Below, in pieces: positions 21,400 through 33,830 of a stretch of 64,000 nt of DNA. The notes beneath the pieces are model-generated. The model did not search any database. It was not told the DNA's origin and saw only the letters and a list, made by a program, of their open reading frames with translations. The position numbers and the translations under genes are program-made. The DNA is from Prosopocoilus inquinatus (Eukaryota; Arthropoda; Insecta; Coleoptera; Lucanidae), in assembly GCA_036172665.1 (NCBI GenBank), contig CM069871.1, positions 59,890,713 through 59,954,712 on the forward strand. The letters are read 5' to 3'. Position 1 is the stretch's first letter. Every line of letters begins with the position of its first letter.

Positions 21400-21680
21400 T
21401 TTATGTGCTTACATGTACGGCTGTCTCAGCATTCCGAAGAAACGCGCAAATGGTTTTTTACGTACATACATTTTATCAAAAATATTACTTTAATATTGAC
21501 AGAGGTTGGACAAATTCACAATCTGTACCGTTCAGGCTGGATTGCATAGAAGCTTTAAGTCAGGATTAGGCAAAGCCCGAATAAGAATTTTGTTTTTTTT
21601 TAATAAAACTTACACAAAGCCAGTTTTATTTTTCTGAATCTTGGGGCACCCTGTATATTCCCTTAAATTTAAATAAACAC

Positions 21681-21825
21681 TTTCAAGTAACATACGTTTC
21701 GAAGTCTAGTACTTATAGTATTTGTAGGTAATTGTTAATTGTATTAATTAATTAATTAATTAATTTCAAGTAGCATACGTTTCGAAGTGTAGTACTATTG
21801 TATTTGTAGGTAACTGTTAATTGTA
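21681..21825 (+). repeat. 83-bp tandem duplication around an (ATTA)n microsatellite
   Basis: 'catacgtttcgaagtctagt' and following sequence (21690 onwards) repeats at about 21773 ('catacgtttcgaagtgtagt'). Five units of TTAA/ATTA lie between the copies. Confidence 0.85.
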
Positions 21826-22008
21826 ATAATGTGATATTTTCTATTAAAAAATTTATTACTTATCAATATTTTCTTGTATTATGTATCCTGAAGAGGTTTT
21901 CAAACGCATACAGCGAAAGGTTGACATTCAAATCAATTTTACAAATAATTACATATTTAATAATGATTTTTTCATCTGATAAGAAAATGCTTCATTCGTA
22001 TTACCCAG

Positions 22009-22385
22009 GGCCCCCGCGAAACCAAAAGCCGCCCACGTGCTACTTCATATTTTGGCGCCCTCTGACAGATGAATTGGAGCACGCGAACGGTCAATTATCG
22101 AAATTATTTTAAAAAATTAAAAGAAATAAAAAAAAATTGAAAAAACAAAAAATTACACATTAGGGAAAATTTTTTTAGACGTTTTCCAAGCATTTTCCTT
22201 CTTTTTTTTTCAAGTTCCTAGCTGCCACGACTAACGGCGAGCGACCCAAACGACGCGAAGCGCTTTCTTTACATTTTCTCTGCGGGGGCCACAGTGTGTA
22301 ATGAGAGTGGAGACAAGTCCTAGCGGCCCCTGCCCAAGGAGGTCCTTGTTCAGCCTCGCCGCCCCAGAAAGCAAGTGGGCAAAGC
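22009..22385. other. G+C-rich insertion-like segment
   Basis: GGGCCCCCGC (about 22009) and GCGGGGGCC (about 22283) form an inverted pair in an otherwise A+T-rich area. The sequence continues G+C-rich to about 22380. It may be a DNA-transposon fragment. Frames here encode nothing I recognise. Confidence 0.3.
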
Positions 22386-23067
22386 AAAAAAGAAACAAAA
22401 GCAAAAGGAACTTAAATTTCTAAAAACTTAAAAAGTAAAATGTACTTTTTTTAATCAAATCGTAACAGCTTACAAATTTATTTTTTACATAATAAAATTA
22501 TTATGTAAATTAAATGATTTAAGAAAAATTTAGCACTAAACTTAAACTTTTCTACTCTTAATTGCCGCAGTTAACTATTCTATTTTAGTCAACATTTTGC
22601 CGTGAGGTTGACGGCTTTATCAAGACAGTTCAGTCTTGTGGATAGTTTTTTCGAATAATTTTTACCAGACAAGAAACTGTTTTCCGTTAATTTTTTTGTC
22701 GAAGAAAATGACAAGACATGTCCAATGGCTAAGAGGCTAATTGGCGCCCACGTGCATTGCACGCTTTGCACACATGGTTACGACGACCCTGATGTAAAAC
22801 TTGATGATGATATGAAAAGTTTGGGAAATTAATTAGGTAAGGAATCAGAAAACACAAGAGCATTTCCTTCGGATTATTTTTTTCTTTTTTAGTACTTATT
22901 TACAGTGGGCTTAATAAAGCAAATAATAATAAAAAAAAAGGAAAATTTATCAAAAAATATAGATAATAATCAAATGAGAATTAACGGCTTAGCATTTCTT
23001 TTTTTTGACCTTTTTCACCTTTAGCACCCTAATTCCACCCAGTGGTCTACATGCGTAACGAAATTGG

Positions 23068-23148
23068 TTACTTCTTAACGACGATGGGTCCTACGTTGTC
23101 GCCTGTTTCTTTGTTGTGAGGACCGTGGGAACCGTCGCAGTACGGCCA
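23068..23148 (-). CDS. CISD2: CISD2-like gene, exon 3 (rest of the CDGSH motif)
   Basis: After the acceptor GTTTCAG, 26 codons read [16 protein letters not shown] and [10 protein letters not shown], then TAA. This supplies the third cysteine and the histidine ligand. It is too short to be noticed without the partner exons. Confidence 0.93.
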   Translation of the reverse strand, partial: WPYCDGSHGPHNKETGDNVGPIVVKK

Positions 23149-26100
23149 CTGAAACAAAATTTATTAAAAATATTTTTTTACGTAAGCACAGGACGTTATT
23201 AAAAGAAAAAGCTTTACACATTTTAGCAGATCATGGTAGAGATCAAAACAAAAAAAAAGACTCTAATTAATAGTTTTCGAAATACCGGATGACTGGTAAT
23301 TAATAGTTTTCGAAATACAGGATGACTGGTAACTCGACGTATTCCTTTGAAGACGTGTTAGTAGAGCTCATTTGCAATTGATTTGACCATATTATACATT
23401 ATACAAAATGCAATAGTTAATGAGATATTTTAATGTTTGTGTTTCCCTTAGAAATACGCTAACTTCTAACATTTATTTAACATTACTCAGAAAGTATAAA
23501 AGGTTTTCTTAATATTTATGTTTTCCTGGTTAGACTAAATAATAGTTCTTCTTCTCTGATTTATTGCCTTTCGAAAGAGGGTATTAAGTTTTAGTAAAAA
23601 TACGTAAACATCATACTTCCATCAAACAATAATTATTAATTGCTGGATAGAATATTCATTGTTTTCAATTTGAGAGATAACAGCTTCTGTTAGGTATTAG
23701 TTTTCCATAAACTTCAGTTAAAAGTCCCGTGACTTCACTAAATTGGAAGTTAAAGAAAATTGTTCCAGTGTAAGCTCAAAGTTTGAAATTTTTCTGTTTT
23801 TAACTAAAGCTGATTCCTCAGCGCCAAAGAAAATCAACTGGAAGGTGCTTTTCTTGAACATTCATTCTGATTTATTTCCAAACTTTTATAATACAATCAG
23901 CTTGCAAATTATTCCAAAAACTTATTTGATTTGTTGCTTTTCCAGTGAGGTACTAAGTTTTAGTAAAAGTATTTTACTTCCATTAATAGTACATGGGCTG
24001 CTGGATAATTTCTGGAATCTAGTAGGTCTAGAATTGTTAGCGCTTATCAACTGTCATATTTGAAAAATTTGACGTTTTTCGCCTATAATTCTATTGACAG
24101 TTCTTATCCAAGTGAATAGTTTTGTTTTTCAAATGTAGTCTAACGCCGAAACAATGCCTCGATCGGCTACATTCGGCTTTTGGAGATGAAGCACCATCAA
24201 AGAGCAGTGTTTATAATTGGTTTCCCGAATTCCAGCGTGGACGTACCTCTCTCAGTGACGAATTTCGTGAAGGTCGTCCATCAACGTCTGTTGTTGCCAC
24301 TAATATAGATGCTGTGCGTGAAATGCTTGAGTGAGATCGACATGTGACATACCGTGAGATTCAAGTATCCTTACGCATTGACATGAAAGCAATACACCAG
24401 ATTTTGCATGATCATTTGAACTTATGAAAGCCTTGCAGTCGTTGGATCCCACACAATTTAACAGAAGCGCAAAAGCAGGGTCGTGTCAAATGGTGCGAAG
24501 AAATGCTCAAGAAATTCAATGGAGGTCGTTCAAATTTAGTTTATAACATCGTTACTGGTGACGAAACGTGAATCTATTCGTACGAAACAGAAAGCAAACA
24601 ACAATCTACCGTTTGGGTATTTCAAAATGAACCAAAACCAACAAAAGTTGTCCATTCACGCAGTGCTGCGAAGCAAATGATTGCTTGTTTCTTTGGTTTA
24701 ACTGGACATGTAGCAACCGAGGCTTTAGAGGATCGAAAAAGCGTGAATGCTGATTGGTATACTACAATTTGTTTGCCGGAAGTCATCGATCAAATAAGAA
24801 GAAACAATCGAAATCGACGAATTATTCTCCATCATGCAACGCCAGCTCTCACTCAGACCGTCAAACAGTTGACTTTGTCCAACAAAAATTTGGAATTAAT
24901 GACTCATTGTCCATATTCACCTAATTTATCACCTAATGATTTCTTTTTGTTCCCAAATATCAAAAATAAATTGCGTGGTGAGCGATTTTCGTCGGCTGAA
25001 GCAGCGGTTGAAACATTCCGGACATTGGTTTCTGAGGTACCATCTTTAGAGTGGAAAACGTGCTTTAGAAATTGGTTCGAGCGTATGCAAAAGTGTATTG
25101 ACGTCAAAGGCGAATACTTCGAAAAACAATGATACCGTTTACCAAATTTCATATGCGTTTTTTCATACCGTTTCCTGAAACTTTTCCAGCAGCCCACGTA
25201 TAACAATACTAGACGAACGTATGGATTTCAATCTAGTTTCAATAAATGGTTGAGTTTGCGATAGTTTTACACGGAAATCGATTTCTTATACAATTTAGTG
25301 ATACCAACTGTAAGTGATATAAAAAGCGCAAGTACTACGATGCTCAACTTAAATGATACTTCTGCAAATCAGACTTCATAATAAACAGGCGTTGGATAAA
25401 TTTATTAAATCGCATGTTACGCCTATGTTTAACCACAGATACAGTACAGATAAAAAAAAATTCACGGAGAGAGTATTCTGATATTATATGTAATTAAAGT
25501 TGTCAAAATGAGAGTCACATCTTCCACTTGAAAAGATAAAAACAAATGTATTGCATCCCAACACAATATCTCATATCTCTTATCAAGCCATAATAAGCTT
25601 AACTGAAACCTTGTACAAACAAATATAAAGGTACAACAAATTGTATTTGACATGGCTCTTAGAATGTATAATATTTTGCAAGCAAATTGCTTAGTCTGCT
25701 TTTACCATTTCTGAAACATAAAACAATAGACAGAGCTGGGGCATGATTTATTCGTTTCAGGCGGAATGGCATTTGAGATAAGAAACTGGTTGCCATCCTT
25801 ACAAAATTTTAAGTCAAAAAAATTGATCCCAAGATGGCGTTTAGTCATCAATGTTGTTGTCATTAGACAATATTTTAATTTTAATATTAATAATTCGAAC
25901 TTCGCAATAATCAACAAACAAAAACATATTTCTATCGTGATACTTATTTAAGAAATGAAACTTTTTGACAGGAAAAACAGGAAAAAAACAAATGATGCCC
26001 GTAAATTTCAAAGCAGAAAACCATAAAGAAATACGAAAGGAAACGAAATCATTTCGGGAGGTAAACAAAGGAAAAGAAAAACGACGTCTTCGTTTAAACA

Positions 26101-29100
26101 ACAACAAATGAAGGTTGCAAGAAAAATTTTCAAAAAGAGACGGAAATGTTTGACAACGAATTTCAACCTTAAAAACAATGATTCATAAACAAGAGACATT
26201 AGCGTTACATTCGAAAAAAATTTGAAAAATCTATCCAAAGCACTACTATCTTTTTCTATTCCATAATAATTTTTTATTTCAGTTTCTTTTTCTTATTTTT
26301 ATTGAGCGCCATCTCGGGATAATACGATTTTTAATGTCAAAATCGATTTTACTTCTCAGAAAAGGTACAAACTTCGATATTTGATGAGTTGGCAATACTG
26401 CTTCTGATTGCTGGAAAATGCAAGGTTATGTTGCTTTAATGTTTTTGTTTCGGTTGTTTTAACAGTTATTGCAGAAGAATTTTTACTAATTTGCCTGTGT
26501 AGGTATATTAATAAATATTTGTTTTTGTAATCGTGTTTTTAACTTTAATCTCTTACTTAAATTTGCCAGATTAATTTAGGAAATTCCAGGGAAATACTAA
26601 AAAAAAAAGGAATTTTTGATCGAGTTGGTTGGCAACACTAATAGAACATGTAAAGCTGCTTTTCCTGCTTAGGAGATTCGATATTTGGTGATTGCTGCTA
26701 TTGGTTTTCATTAATCACGTGATCAACGATTCCCAATAACTTTCATCAAGTAAGCAACGAAAACCAATCACAACAATCCTCAAACATCAAATTCTCCAAA
26801 TCAAAGCAGGAAAAACAGCTTAACCGGCTAAACCAGTGTTGCCAACAAAAGGGAAAAGTTGTTAAGTCTAGGGATAATTTCAAGTAAAAGGGAAAACAGG
26901 AAAAATTGCAAAAACTCATCAAAATCCAGGAAATTTTTCAATTTCTTAATTAAAATTTTTCGAAAAAAACTCAATATATTTTGTTTTGGGGTTTTTATTT
27001 CTGAATGTCGGTGATTAAGCCAAGTCAATCAAACCGCCAAATATTGGAAAAGTTCACGGTGGTTTATTCTGTTGTTTCTAATCGATGTTTCCAATCCTAC
27101 GAGTGTAGTCGTTTTAGCACGATTATTTAGCAGTTGGTACGACGTACAATATCAGCTTCAAAATCGTATTATGCATAAATATTATGAACGAAATTAATTT
27201 TAGATTACAAAACCAGATTAAAAATTTCTCAAAGAAAGTACTCCCAATTAATAATAAACATTCAAAATGAAATATACAAATTAAAGGAACAGGAGAACTA
27301 CAGATAATCGCTACATTTTGGGAGTAAGACTAACAAAAAGAGCAAACAATTAATGAGCTAGAAATACACGATGTACGAAGTGAAAAAACTAAAATTTCCA
27401 AAAAAAATTGTAATTATTTGATTTCTGAACAATTGTAAGCAATGAAAAAAGAACGAAAAACGATCATACATATAAAAAAAAAACTCAAAACGAATTATAA
27501 AAAAAATAACGAACAATCTAGGTTTACAATAATTTGAACTTTAACAAATCACTATCATTTCACGAAATGAAAATTTCTAAAGAAAACGGGGAAAAAAAAC
27601 AAAAGTCGAATGTAATTATTCGCGAAGGAGAAAGAAGTGCAACAAATCTGATTAATTTCAAAACGAAAAGAAAGAAGGAAATGACGAGTGTAATATTTAC
27701 AAAAGGAGAAGGAATAATTCGAGAAAATAAATAAAAAAAGGAAAGAAAAACAAATTATTAATTAAAAACTACTGCAAGCAATGCTGCGAGAGTCTTCTTT
27801 CAGAAAATAACGGCAACAACGGCAAATAAATCAGAAAGTGAGAGAAATATTTGAAGATGGAAACAAGACGATCGCAAGAAAAAAATCCCGAAAGAGACGG
27901 AAGTGTTTGAGGACGAATTTTGATTTCATTACATTACGAAAAACTGCAAACAAATTTTGAAAAATGTAACCAAATATTTCAGTTTCTCGTTTCTTATTTT
28001 TCTTACTATTAAGTGCCATCTCGAGATAATATTTATAACGTTAAAATACGATAATTTTTTTCTTAAAAGAACAGGGACGAACTTCGAAATTTGACGAGTT
28101 TGCAACACCGCTTATGATTGCTGCAAAGTGCTTCAAAGTGCAGCGTTGCCAATCTGTGAGGAATTCTTTTATGAACGAGGAATTTGTGAGTAATTAGAAG
28201 TTGTGAGGAATTTTGAGGAAAAGGAAAGTTGTCACTTGTACTCGTGAAAGAGTGATTTGTCTGAACTGTAACCCCTATATTTCAAATAGTTGTGTTGAAA
28301 GTGTTGAAATTATTTTGGAACAAAGTATATTAACAAGCAAAAATTAAACAAAAACAAAATTTTAAAGTAATAAAAATGTAATATTTTTTTCAAGTAATAA
28401 CTTACTTTGCTTATTTCGCTTTTTATACGGAGTTAAACAGGGTTACAACTAATTAAAGAACCACCATGGGGATATCGTATACTATAAGAGATACAAAGTC
28501 GGTTAAATTACAAAAAAGTAGCGCTATTTTGGAGCCTATCAAAATATTCAAGAAAAAATTTTCTACCTTCATTCGTTTCTGACCTATCTTAAAAAAAACT
28601 GATAATTCTAATTTTCGAAAATCTCAAATGTCTTCCTTATTTATTAAAATAGAATCATGAAATTCGATATTTTTGTGTTAAATTCGATGAGCAATCTAAT
28701 AGAGTCCGAAGAAATAGGTTCGGACTGACAATTTCGGAGATACGACTGTCAACTGTCTTTTTTCTTATGGACGCTATCTTGATATTCATACCACGTGATA
28801 CAAAAACAAAATCTGAACATGACCATACGACACACTTACGCTTTTGTTTTAAAACAAAATATCAAGATACTACAAAAGATTCTGAAAAAAAATATCTACG
28901 AGGCGGATGCGTCAGAACTAAAATTATTATTAAAATACTAAATCTACTCAGCTAAACTTACTCATTTATGGTACTTATTCACATTTTTACATGAAAAAAT
29001 TATTTTTTAACAAAAATTTTTAGTAACCTAATATTTTGTTTCAAAACAAAAGCATAAATGTTCATACGATCGTATTAAAAAATTATTTCTGCATAACGTG

Positions 29101-31012
29101 CTATGAATATCTAAGGTAGTGTCGATAAGAAAAGAAACAGTCGACAGTCGTATCTACGAAACTGTCAAACCTAACCCTATTTCTTCGAACTGCATTAGGT
29201 TGTCCATCGAATTTAATGTAAAAACACCGAATTTTATGATTCTATCTTGAGAAATAAAGAAGATATTTGAGATTTTCGAAAATGAGAATTTTCAGATTTT
29301 TGAAGATATCTCAAAAACAAACGAAAAAGACTTTCTTGCATATTTTTTCAGACCGTAAGATAACGCGAACCCCATAGTGGCCCTTTAATTAGTTGTAACC
29401 CTGTATTATCAGTATTTCAATTTAAACTCAGATGATTTGTGAGGATTTTTGAGGAATTTTAGAAACATAGAGGAATATTCTGCAATACGATTGGCAACAC
29501 TGTCAAAGTGGTTAGGTTGGTGGTTAGATTGGTTTAATGTTTTTCTTTCATTTGTTAATTGCAAAACAAATTATAAATTTACGTATGTTAATTAAAAAAT
29601 TATTGTTGTATTGTAATCATGTTTTTGATTTTAACCTCCTACTTAACTTTTCCTCATTAATTTACGTTATTTTAGGGAGATACAGCATGGCGAAAAAGGA
29701 ATTTTTGATTGGCAACACTGGGCTAAATTCCTAAACTATTCAGTATAATTTTCTCAGCCGAAATAAAAACATTCAAACAAAACTTGACTAGCTTTTCAAT
29801 TTCAATGTGTAAATACTCCTTTTTGTGCGTATTTAGTAATTCACCGCCACTTGAAATTAAACAAAAAAAATTAATGTAGTGCAACTGTCTTGATTCATTG
29901 ATTAGATGAAAAAATTAATTTTACGTTATAGGTCTTTAAAATTAAAACAAAAAATGCAAGTAGACTGTTTTTGTATCTTACATAGTTATCAAAACATTGT
30001 CCAAGAAGAAAACACAGGCAGAAGACACCTACAGACAAGAAAGTTTCAACTAATAGTAGACCGGTTCTTGTACTTCAGGGATAATCACTCTAAGCTTACT
30101 TAATAATAAAGAAAATGTATAAAGTTAACATAACATTCAAAGAGCAAATTCTCTATTTACTATCTTTCTCAAATTCTCAAGACTGCTTTACGTGTTGCAA
30201 CAAGATATGACTATCATCGTGAGTGTGCCCATAGCAAATGTGTGAGAAAAATAATTGTTAATTAACACCAATAAAACTATTCAAATATATATAAGATAAT
30301 ATGTAAATATTTGCAGTCAGAAATTAGTATAGAAATTGCTTCAATGTGAAACTGTGTGCAAGTATAATTTTGGATGCAATTTTCAATGCATTTACCTTGC
30401 CTGCTACTGAATAGTTTCAGAAAGCAAAAAAGCACCACCACAGTTAGTTAAGTAAATGGAGTCCAATGTAATACTTGAATGAATATTTCATATCTCAATC
30501 AAGCATCTCAATAAACCCTTCCAGGCATAACATTGAATTTGAAATTGTTACAAGGTCAGTCTTGTAAGTTACTTGCATTTGAATCACTAGGGTTTATGAA
30601 AAAAAAAGAAAGAATTTATACAAACATTCTTCGTTCTCCAACAGCGACAGAACACAGCTTTCTCCGTGATATCTTCCACATCGATAGTGTCGACAACTTT
30701 CGGATTTGTCTTCAATATATTTGGATTTATTTTCGCATTAGGTTGCGGCCTTCCACGAGGACAGAACGCAAGATACGAAACGTAAGTGAGCCCCGCCAAG
30801 GCAGCCGTCGGTGGTATAAGCGAAATCCAGTCACGTACTAAAACAAGAAAGAAAAAAGAAACGTTTGCTTTGGGTTTTCGTGGCACAAAAAAAATTTCTT
30901 CCTGTTCGACCTTACCTCCTAATTTGAACCATCCAGTAAACGTGTCGGGCACAGGTAAATTGGACAGGTAATTTGGAATGGTAACTTTTACAAGGCCAGC
31001 AAACGGCTGCAT
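23068..31012 (-). CDS. CISD2: CISD2/mitoNEET-family CDGSH iron-sulfur membrane protein (three exons, complete)
   Basis: Exons on the minus strand are 31012-30916, 30837-30626 and 23148-23068, giving 390 nt and 129 residues (human CISD2 has 135). Residues 1-32 ([20 protein letters not shown]...) match the CISD2 N terminus. Residues 33-52 form the membrane anchor ([20 protein letters not shown]). The soluble domain has [13 protein letters not shown] and the complete [2Fe-2S] motif [16 protein letters not shown], then [15 protein letters not shown]. The family sits in ER and mitochondrial outer membranes, binds a redox-active 2Fe-2S cluster with three Cys and one His, and supports calcium and redox balance. 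Intron 1 is 78 bp. Intron 2 is about 7.5 kb, holds a mariner and MITEs, and splits the cluster motif between Asn and Trp. The start has context GAAAATG. Confidence 0.95.
23265..23332 (+). repeat. ~35-bp tandem duplication
   Basis: 'taattaatagttttcgaaat' plus 'accggatgactgg' is repeated immediately with one change. Confidence 0.85.
23992..25198 (+). mobile_element. Full-length mariner element (about 1.2 kb), inactive
   Basis: Inverted ends CATGGGCTGCTGGATAATTT and TTTTCCAGCAGCCCACG pair with few mismatches. TA lies on each side (23990-23991 and 25199-25200). The length is standard for mariner. It sits in intron 2 of the CISD2-like gene, in the opposite orientation. Confidence 0.9.
24122..25132 (+). 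pseudogene. Mariner transposase with in-frame stops and a lost catalytic residue
   Basis: One frame covers almost the whole enzyme: [32 protein letters not shown], then [20 protein letters not shown] to the C terminus. TGA stops occur at 24332-24334, 24425-24427 and 24569-24571 (the last replaces the usual Trp after GDET). The expected HDNA motif reads [11 protein letters not shown], so the second catalytic Asp is missing. No frameshift is seen up to there. The copy is clearly dead. Confidence 0.9.
26040..26400 (+). repeat. Diverged repeat pair, first copy (second at 27840-28110)
   Basis: The shared order is 'caagaaaaa', 'gagacggaa.tgttt', 'tttcagtttct', 'gcgccatctcgggataata' (or 'gtgccatctcgagataata'), then a 'gttggcaatactgc' or 'tttgcaacaccgc' end. 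The sequence between the copies (26830-27780) is A-rich and has similar 'gttgccaacaaaaggg' words. Confidence 0.55.
26654..26820. mobile_element. 167-bp MITE with TAA target duplication
   Basis: Ends AGCTGCTTTTCCTGC and GCAGGAAAAACAGCT; TAA on both sides (26651-26653 and 26821-26823). The 3-bp TAA duplication fits the PIF/Harbinger group. Arms also match further in around 'attggttttc' and 'gaaaaccaat'. Confidence 0.8.
27840..28110 (+). repeat. Diverged repeat pair, second copy
   Basis: See 26040-26400; the same blocks in the same order, about 1.75 kb downstream. Confidence 0.55.
28438..29403. mobile_element. Long palindromic MITE, copy 2
   Basis: Both termini are present: CAGGGTTACAACTAATTAAA at the left and TTTAATTAGTTGTAACCCTG at the right. 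The interior consists of mirrored arms with the inner hairpin 'acgactgtcaactgtc'. The left flank (AA) is not a clean TA, so the duplication has eroded. Confidence 0.9.
29410..30600. other. Intron 2 of the CISD2-like gene, right part
   Basis: A+T-rich intron. 29440-29730 repeats words seen at 26.4-26.6 kb and 28.1-28.2 kb ('ttggcaacactg', 'aggaatttt'). Nothing further is recognised. Confidence 0.35.
30626..31012 (-). CDS. CISD2: CISD2-like gene, exons 1 and 2
   Basis: Exon 1 is 31012-30916 with donor G|GTAAGG (phase 1). Exon 2 is 30837-30626; its acceptor TTTTAG precedes TACGTGAC and its donor is AAT|GTTTGT (phase 0). They encode the N terminus, the membrane helix and the first two cysteines of the cluster motif (CRCW). 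Confidence 0.95.
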
Positions 31013-31180
31013 TTTCCCTTGGGAAGACTTGTTGGAGGCAAGTTATTTATATACAATTTTAGGCACCTGCTGTTCAAAATTAATTTCGCAAAACCACTCA
31101 CTCACCTCGCAAGCACTACAATTATTTGTAACACTACTGCAACCTCATTCAACGTATTACCTAATTTAAGTCAATGGCGT
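31013..31180 (-). promoter_or_regulatory. Probable 5' UTR and promoter of the CISD2-like gene
   Basis: This is the sequence directly upstream of the minus-strand ATG. It is somewhat richer in G+C than its surroundings. No TATA box is obvious. Assignment is by position. Confidence 0.3.
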
Positions 31181-31446
31181 ACACAGATTTTTAAGCAAAA
31201 AAAAAAAATAGAGAAAGTACGAAGTAAGGAATAATGACCCTAATTTTCTATTCTACTAATTACAAAAAATAACTGAATAGTAACTGAGTGTTTAAGTGAT
31301 TGTATATGAAAGTGTACTGCAAGTAAAATTATTAATTGCGTCCGTTTCCGATGACAGTACACGGGTGCATTCAGAAAAATATTAAGAGTATCGTTATCTC
31401 ATGTTAGCACGAGAGGCTAAAACAAGATGCAAATACTCTGAAGTCT

Positions 31447-31780
31447 ACTCTGAGTGCTATCAACAGGCGAATCGAAAACGCTTTCGGTGACAATTCGGTC
31501 TCACAGCGTTTTCGTTTTGCTTGCAACTTCGGTCACGTTGGGCGCGTTCAGGAACGCTAGCGGCTAAGTTGCTTACTCAGCAGTCGTACGTGATCGGCTA
31601 TTATAATAGCCAATCACATACAACTGCTGTTATAATAGTCAATCACATACGACTGCTGAGTAAGCAACTTAGCCGCTAGCGTTTCTGAACGCGCTTAACG
31701 TAACCGAAGTTGCAAGCGAAACGAAAACGCTATGAGTCACCGAAAGCGTTTTCGATTCGCCTGTTGATAGCACTCAGAGT
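31447..31780. mobile_element. 334-bp foldback MITE
   Basis: The arms match over about 150 bp with few mismatches, from ACTCTGAGTGCTATCAACAG at the left to CTGTTGATAGCACTCAGAGT at the right. The loop contains two copies of 'tataatag.caatcacata'. TA occurs at both edges. Confidence 0.9.
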
Positions 31781-31838
31781 AAAAGTTAAAGACGTCTTCA
31801 CATATGACGTTTAAAAATGATGAAAGTTTAAGGTTTAA

Positions 31839-31966
31839 GGCCCAGTTTTACAATGACGGTTTAACTTTGAGCCGAAGCTTAAACCCTTCACAACAATTGT
31901 TGAAATAATAGTTGCTAAGGGTTTAAGCCTCAGTTCAAAGTTGAGCCCCATTTGTAAAACTGGACC
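31839..31966. mobile_element. 128-bp Harbinger-like MITE (second copy at 49902-50029)
   Basis: Ends GGCCCAGTTTTACAATG and CATTTGTAAAACTGGACC; TAA duplicated at 31836-31838 and 31967-31969. The copy at 49902-50029 has the same length, ends and TAA duplication. Confidence 0.92.
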
Positions 31967-31999
31967 TAAGAGGCTTAAGACTTTGGTAAAGTCTAGTGT

Positions 32000-33830
32000 T
32001 GGGAGTCGCTAAAATTACCACGCTACCTGTCGTCAAGATAACGTAATTTCGAGTTACACACTTGCAAAATTCAAGTAAACCATTGAATGAAATGGTCAAG
32101 GAATATTTCTGATTAATTATTTATGAAAAACATAAATACTAAAAAAATGAAATAAATATTTCATAACCTAAAATGACTTTCGTTTACACATGAATTTATT
32201 TAGTGGAAATACATAATATTAAATATTGTAAATCTTATTCATAACAAAAGTCAACAATGTAATGCGTATTTGGTATCAAATTAATCAGAAGATTGAGTAA
32301 AAATCGCATTCTTAGTTAAAAGTGTAATTGGTTACTCCGGCACGAGATGTCGCCACTTGAGTTGTAATTGGTAATACGGTAACATTACAGGTAAGGTAAC
32401 ATTAAAAATAAATTACCGGTAATTTAACAACACTAGTAAAGTCCGCGAAGTCGCCTTTAATTATGACGATTTTGAGAAAAAAGGAAAAAACAATTACAGG
32501 AAACTGTTTTTTGTCTAATATTTTTTGCTTTCAACTGGGGCTCGTTCAGGAACTGAAAAGAGCGCGATCTGGGTAATATTATTTCTCTCTCGTGTAAGTG
32601 ATTTTGTACATTTTGCTTTTCCTTTTAAACGCCCGTAAGTTTTTGAACGCAACCCTGCATAACCACTTGTTGCGTTGTGTTGGTATAAAACATAAGTCCC
32701 CTATAAAACATTATCAAAATATTAAGTTGGCAAGGTATTTGAAATTTCTTGTCAAAGTAGGTGTATATTAGGTATATTCGTTTTAGATGACTTAGGTTGC
32801 CGCAAGTCACCTGCGTCAACGAAATGTGTATTCGTTTTACATTTTCGGCATGCGGTATTTGACATTGGCATATTCGTTTTAATTGCTACTATGGCAACGC
32901 TGATGTTGACGCAATGTGCACCTACTCCAGAGTAGGGTTTAGTTGCGTCAACACCAAAGTATTGTTTACTTAACCTTAATTTAATTATTTTTCAGCAAGG
33001 TCGGTGTTCATCACACAGAAAAATCTTTGTTTGAATACAGTTGATGCATTTATTTATTTGAATGATGCACTCTTTACATTAATTCAAGCAGTTTCTTGTT
33101 GATTCAAACATTTTTTTTTTACTTGAATAGAATACATAATGGCTTTTCTTTTAAATAAATGAATGCATTGAACATACCCAAACGAAAATTATGTTGATTT
33201 AACATTTTTCTTTTCTCTGGGTACAACTTGCCCATCACAAACTATTCGTTTTAGATCAATTTCTGATGCAACCATAACTTGACCTAGCTGGGCATCAGCT
33301 ACTTGACGATGACGCTATTGTGGCAAACCCAGCACTTCTAAAACGAATATACCTATTATAAAGGCCGTTTTACGTTACGCAATTTATTGTACAAGTTACA
33401 AATACATACATTATATTTTTGTCTTTTGTTAATAATAAGGTATCCAATATTTAATATTATGTATTTCCAGTAAATGGATGAAAATTATTTTAGGTTATGA
33501 AATATTTATTTACTTTTTTCAATATTTACGTTTTTCTTAAGTAATCAAAAATATTCCTTGGCCATTTATGTTATTGATTTACTTGCATTTTGCAAGTGTT
33601 CAACTCGAAATTACGTTAAGTCGACAACTGAGGTATCAAACGGTAACATACGGTAACAAATGAATGTTACTTTACCGGTAACATTGGAAATTAAACTAAT
33701 CAAAAAATTAAGTAAATATCACACTTTTAGTTAAAAGCGTAATTGGTAAATTACAGCTACCCAGTAAAAGTTTCACTTTTTCTTGACGGCAATTACAGCA
33801 GATTACAAATGAAAAGTATCATTTTGTTAC
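32000..33830. mobile_element. Large inverted-repeat element with secondary insertions
   Basis: The segment 32035-32420 ('tgtcgtcaagataacgtaat' ... 'ttaccggtaatttaacaaca') reappears reverse-complemented at about 33370-33780. Words 'ataacctaaaatgactttcg' and 'aaatattccttggcc' mark the pairing. Between the arms sit repeat R2 (32530-32658), a second inverted pair ending GGTATATTCGTTTTAG (about 32773 and 33338) and a small MITE (about 33016-33222). A fragment of the same end recurs at 38155-38217. Confidence 0.65.
32530..32658 (+). repeat. Repeat R2, unsplit copy
   Basis: Same family as 12970-13095. It includes 'gtgattttgtacattttgct', the intact version of the site occupied by the 2.15-kb element at 51883-54033. 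Confidence 0.85.

Noticed and set aside
22687..22832. Short plus-strand frame with CPMAKRLIGAHVHCTLCTHG
   Set aside because: It looks somewhat like a zinc-finger or transposon remnant, but is 40-odd codons with no start, no splice sites and no recognised family.
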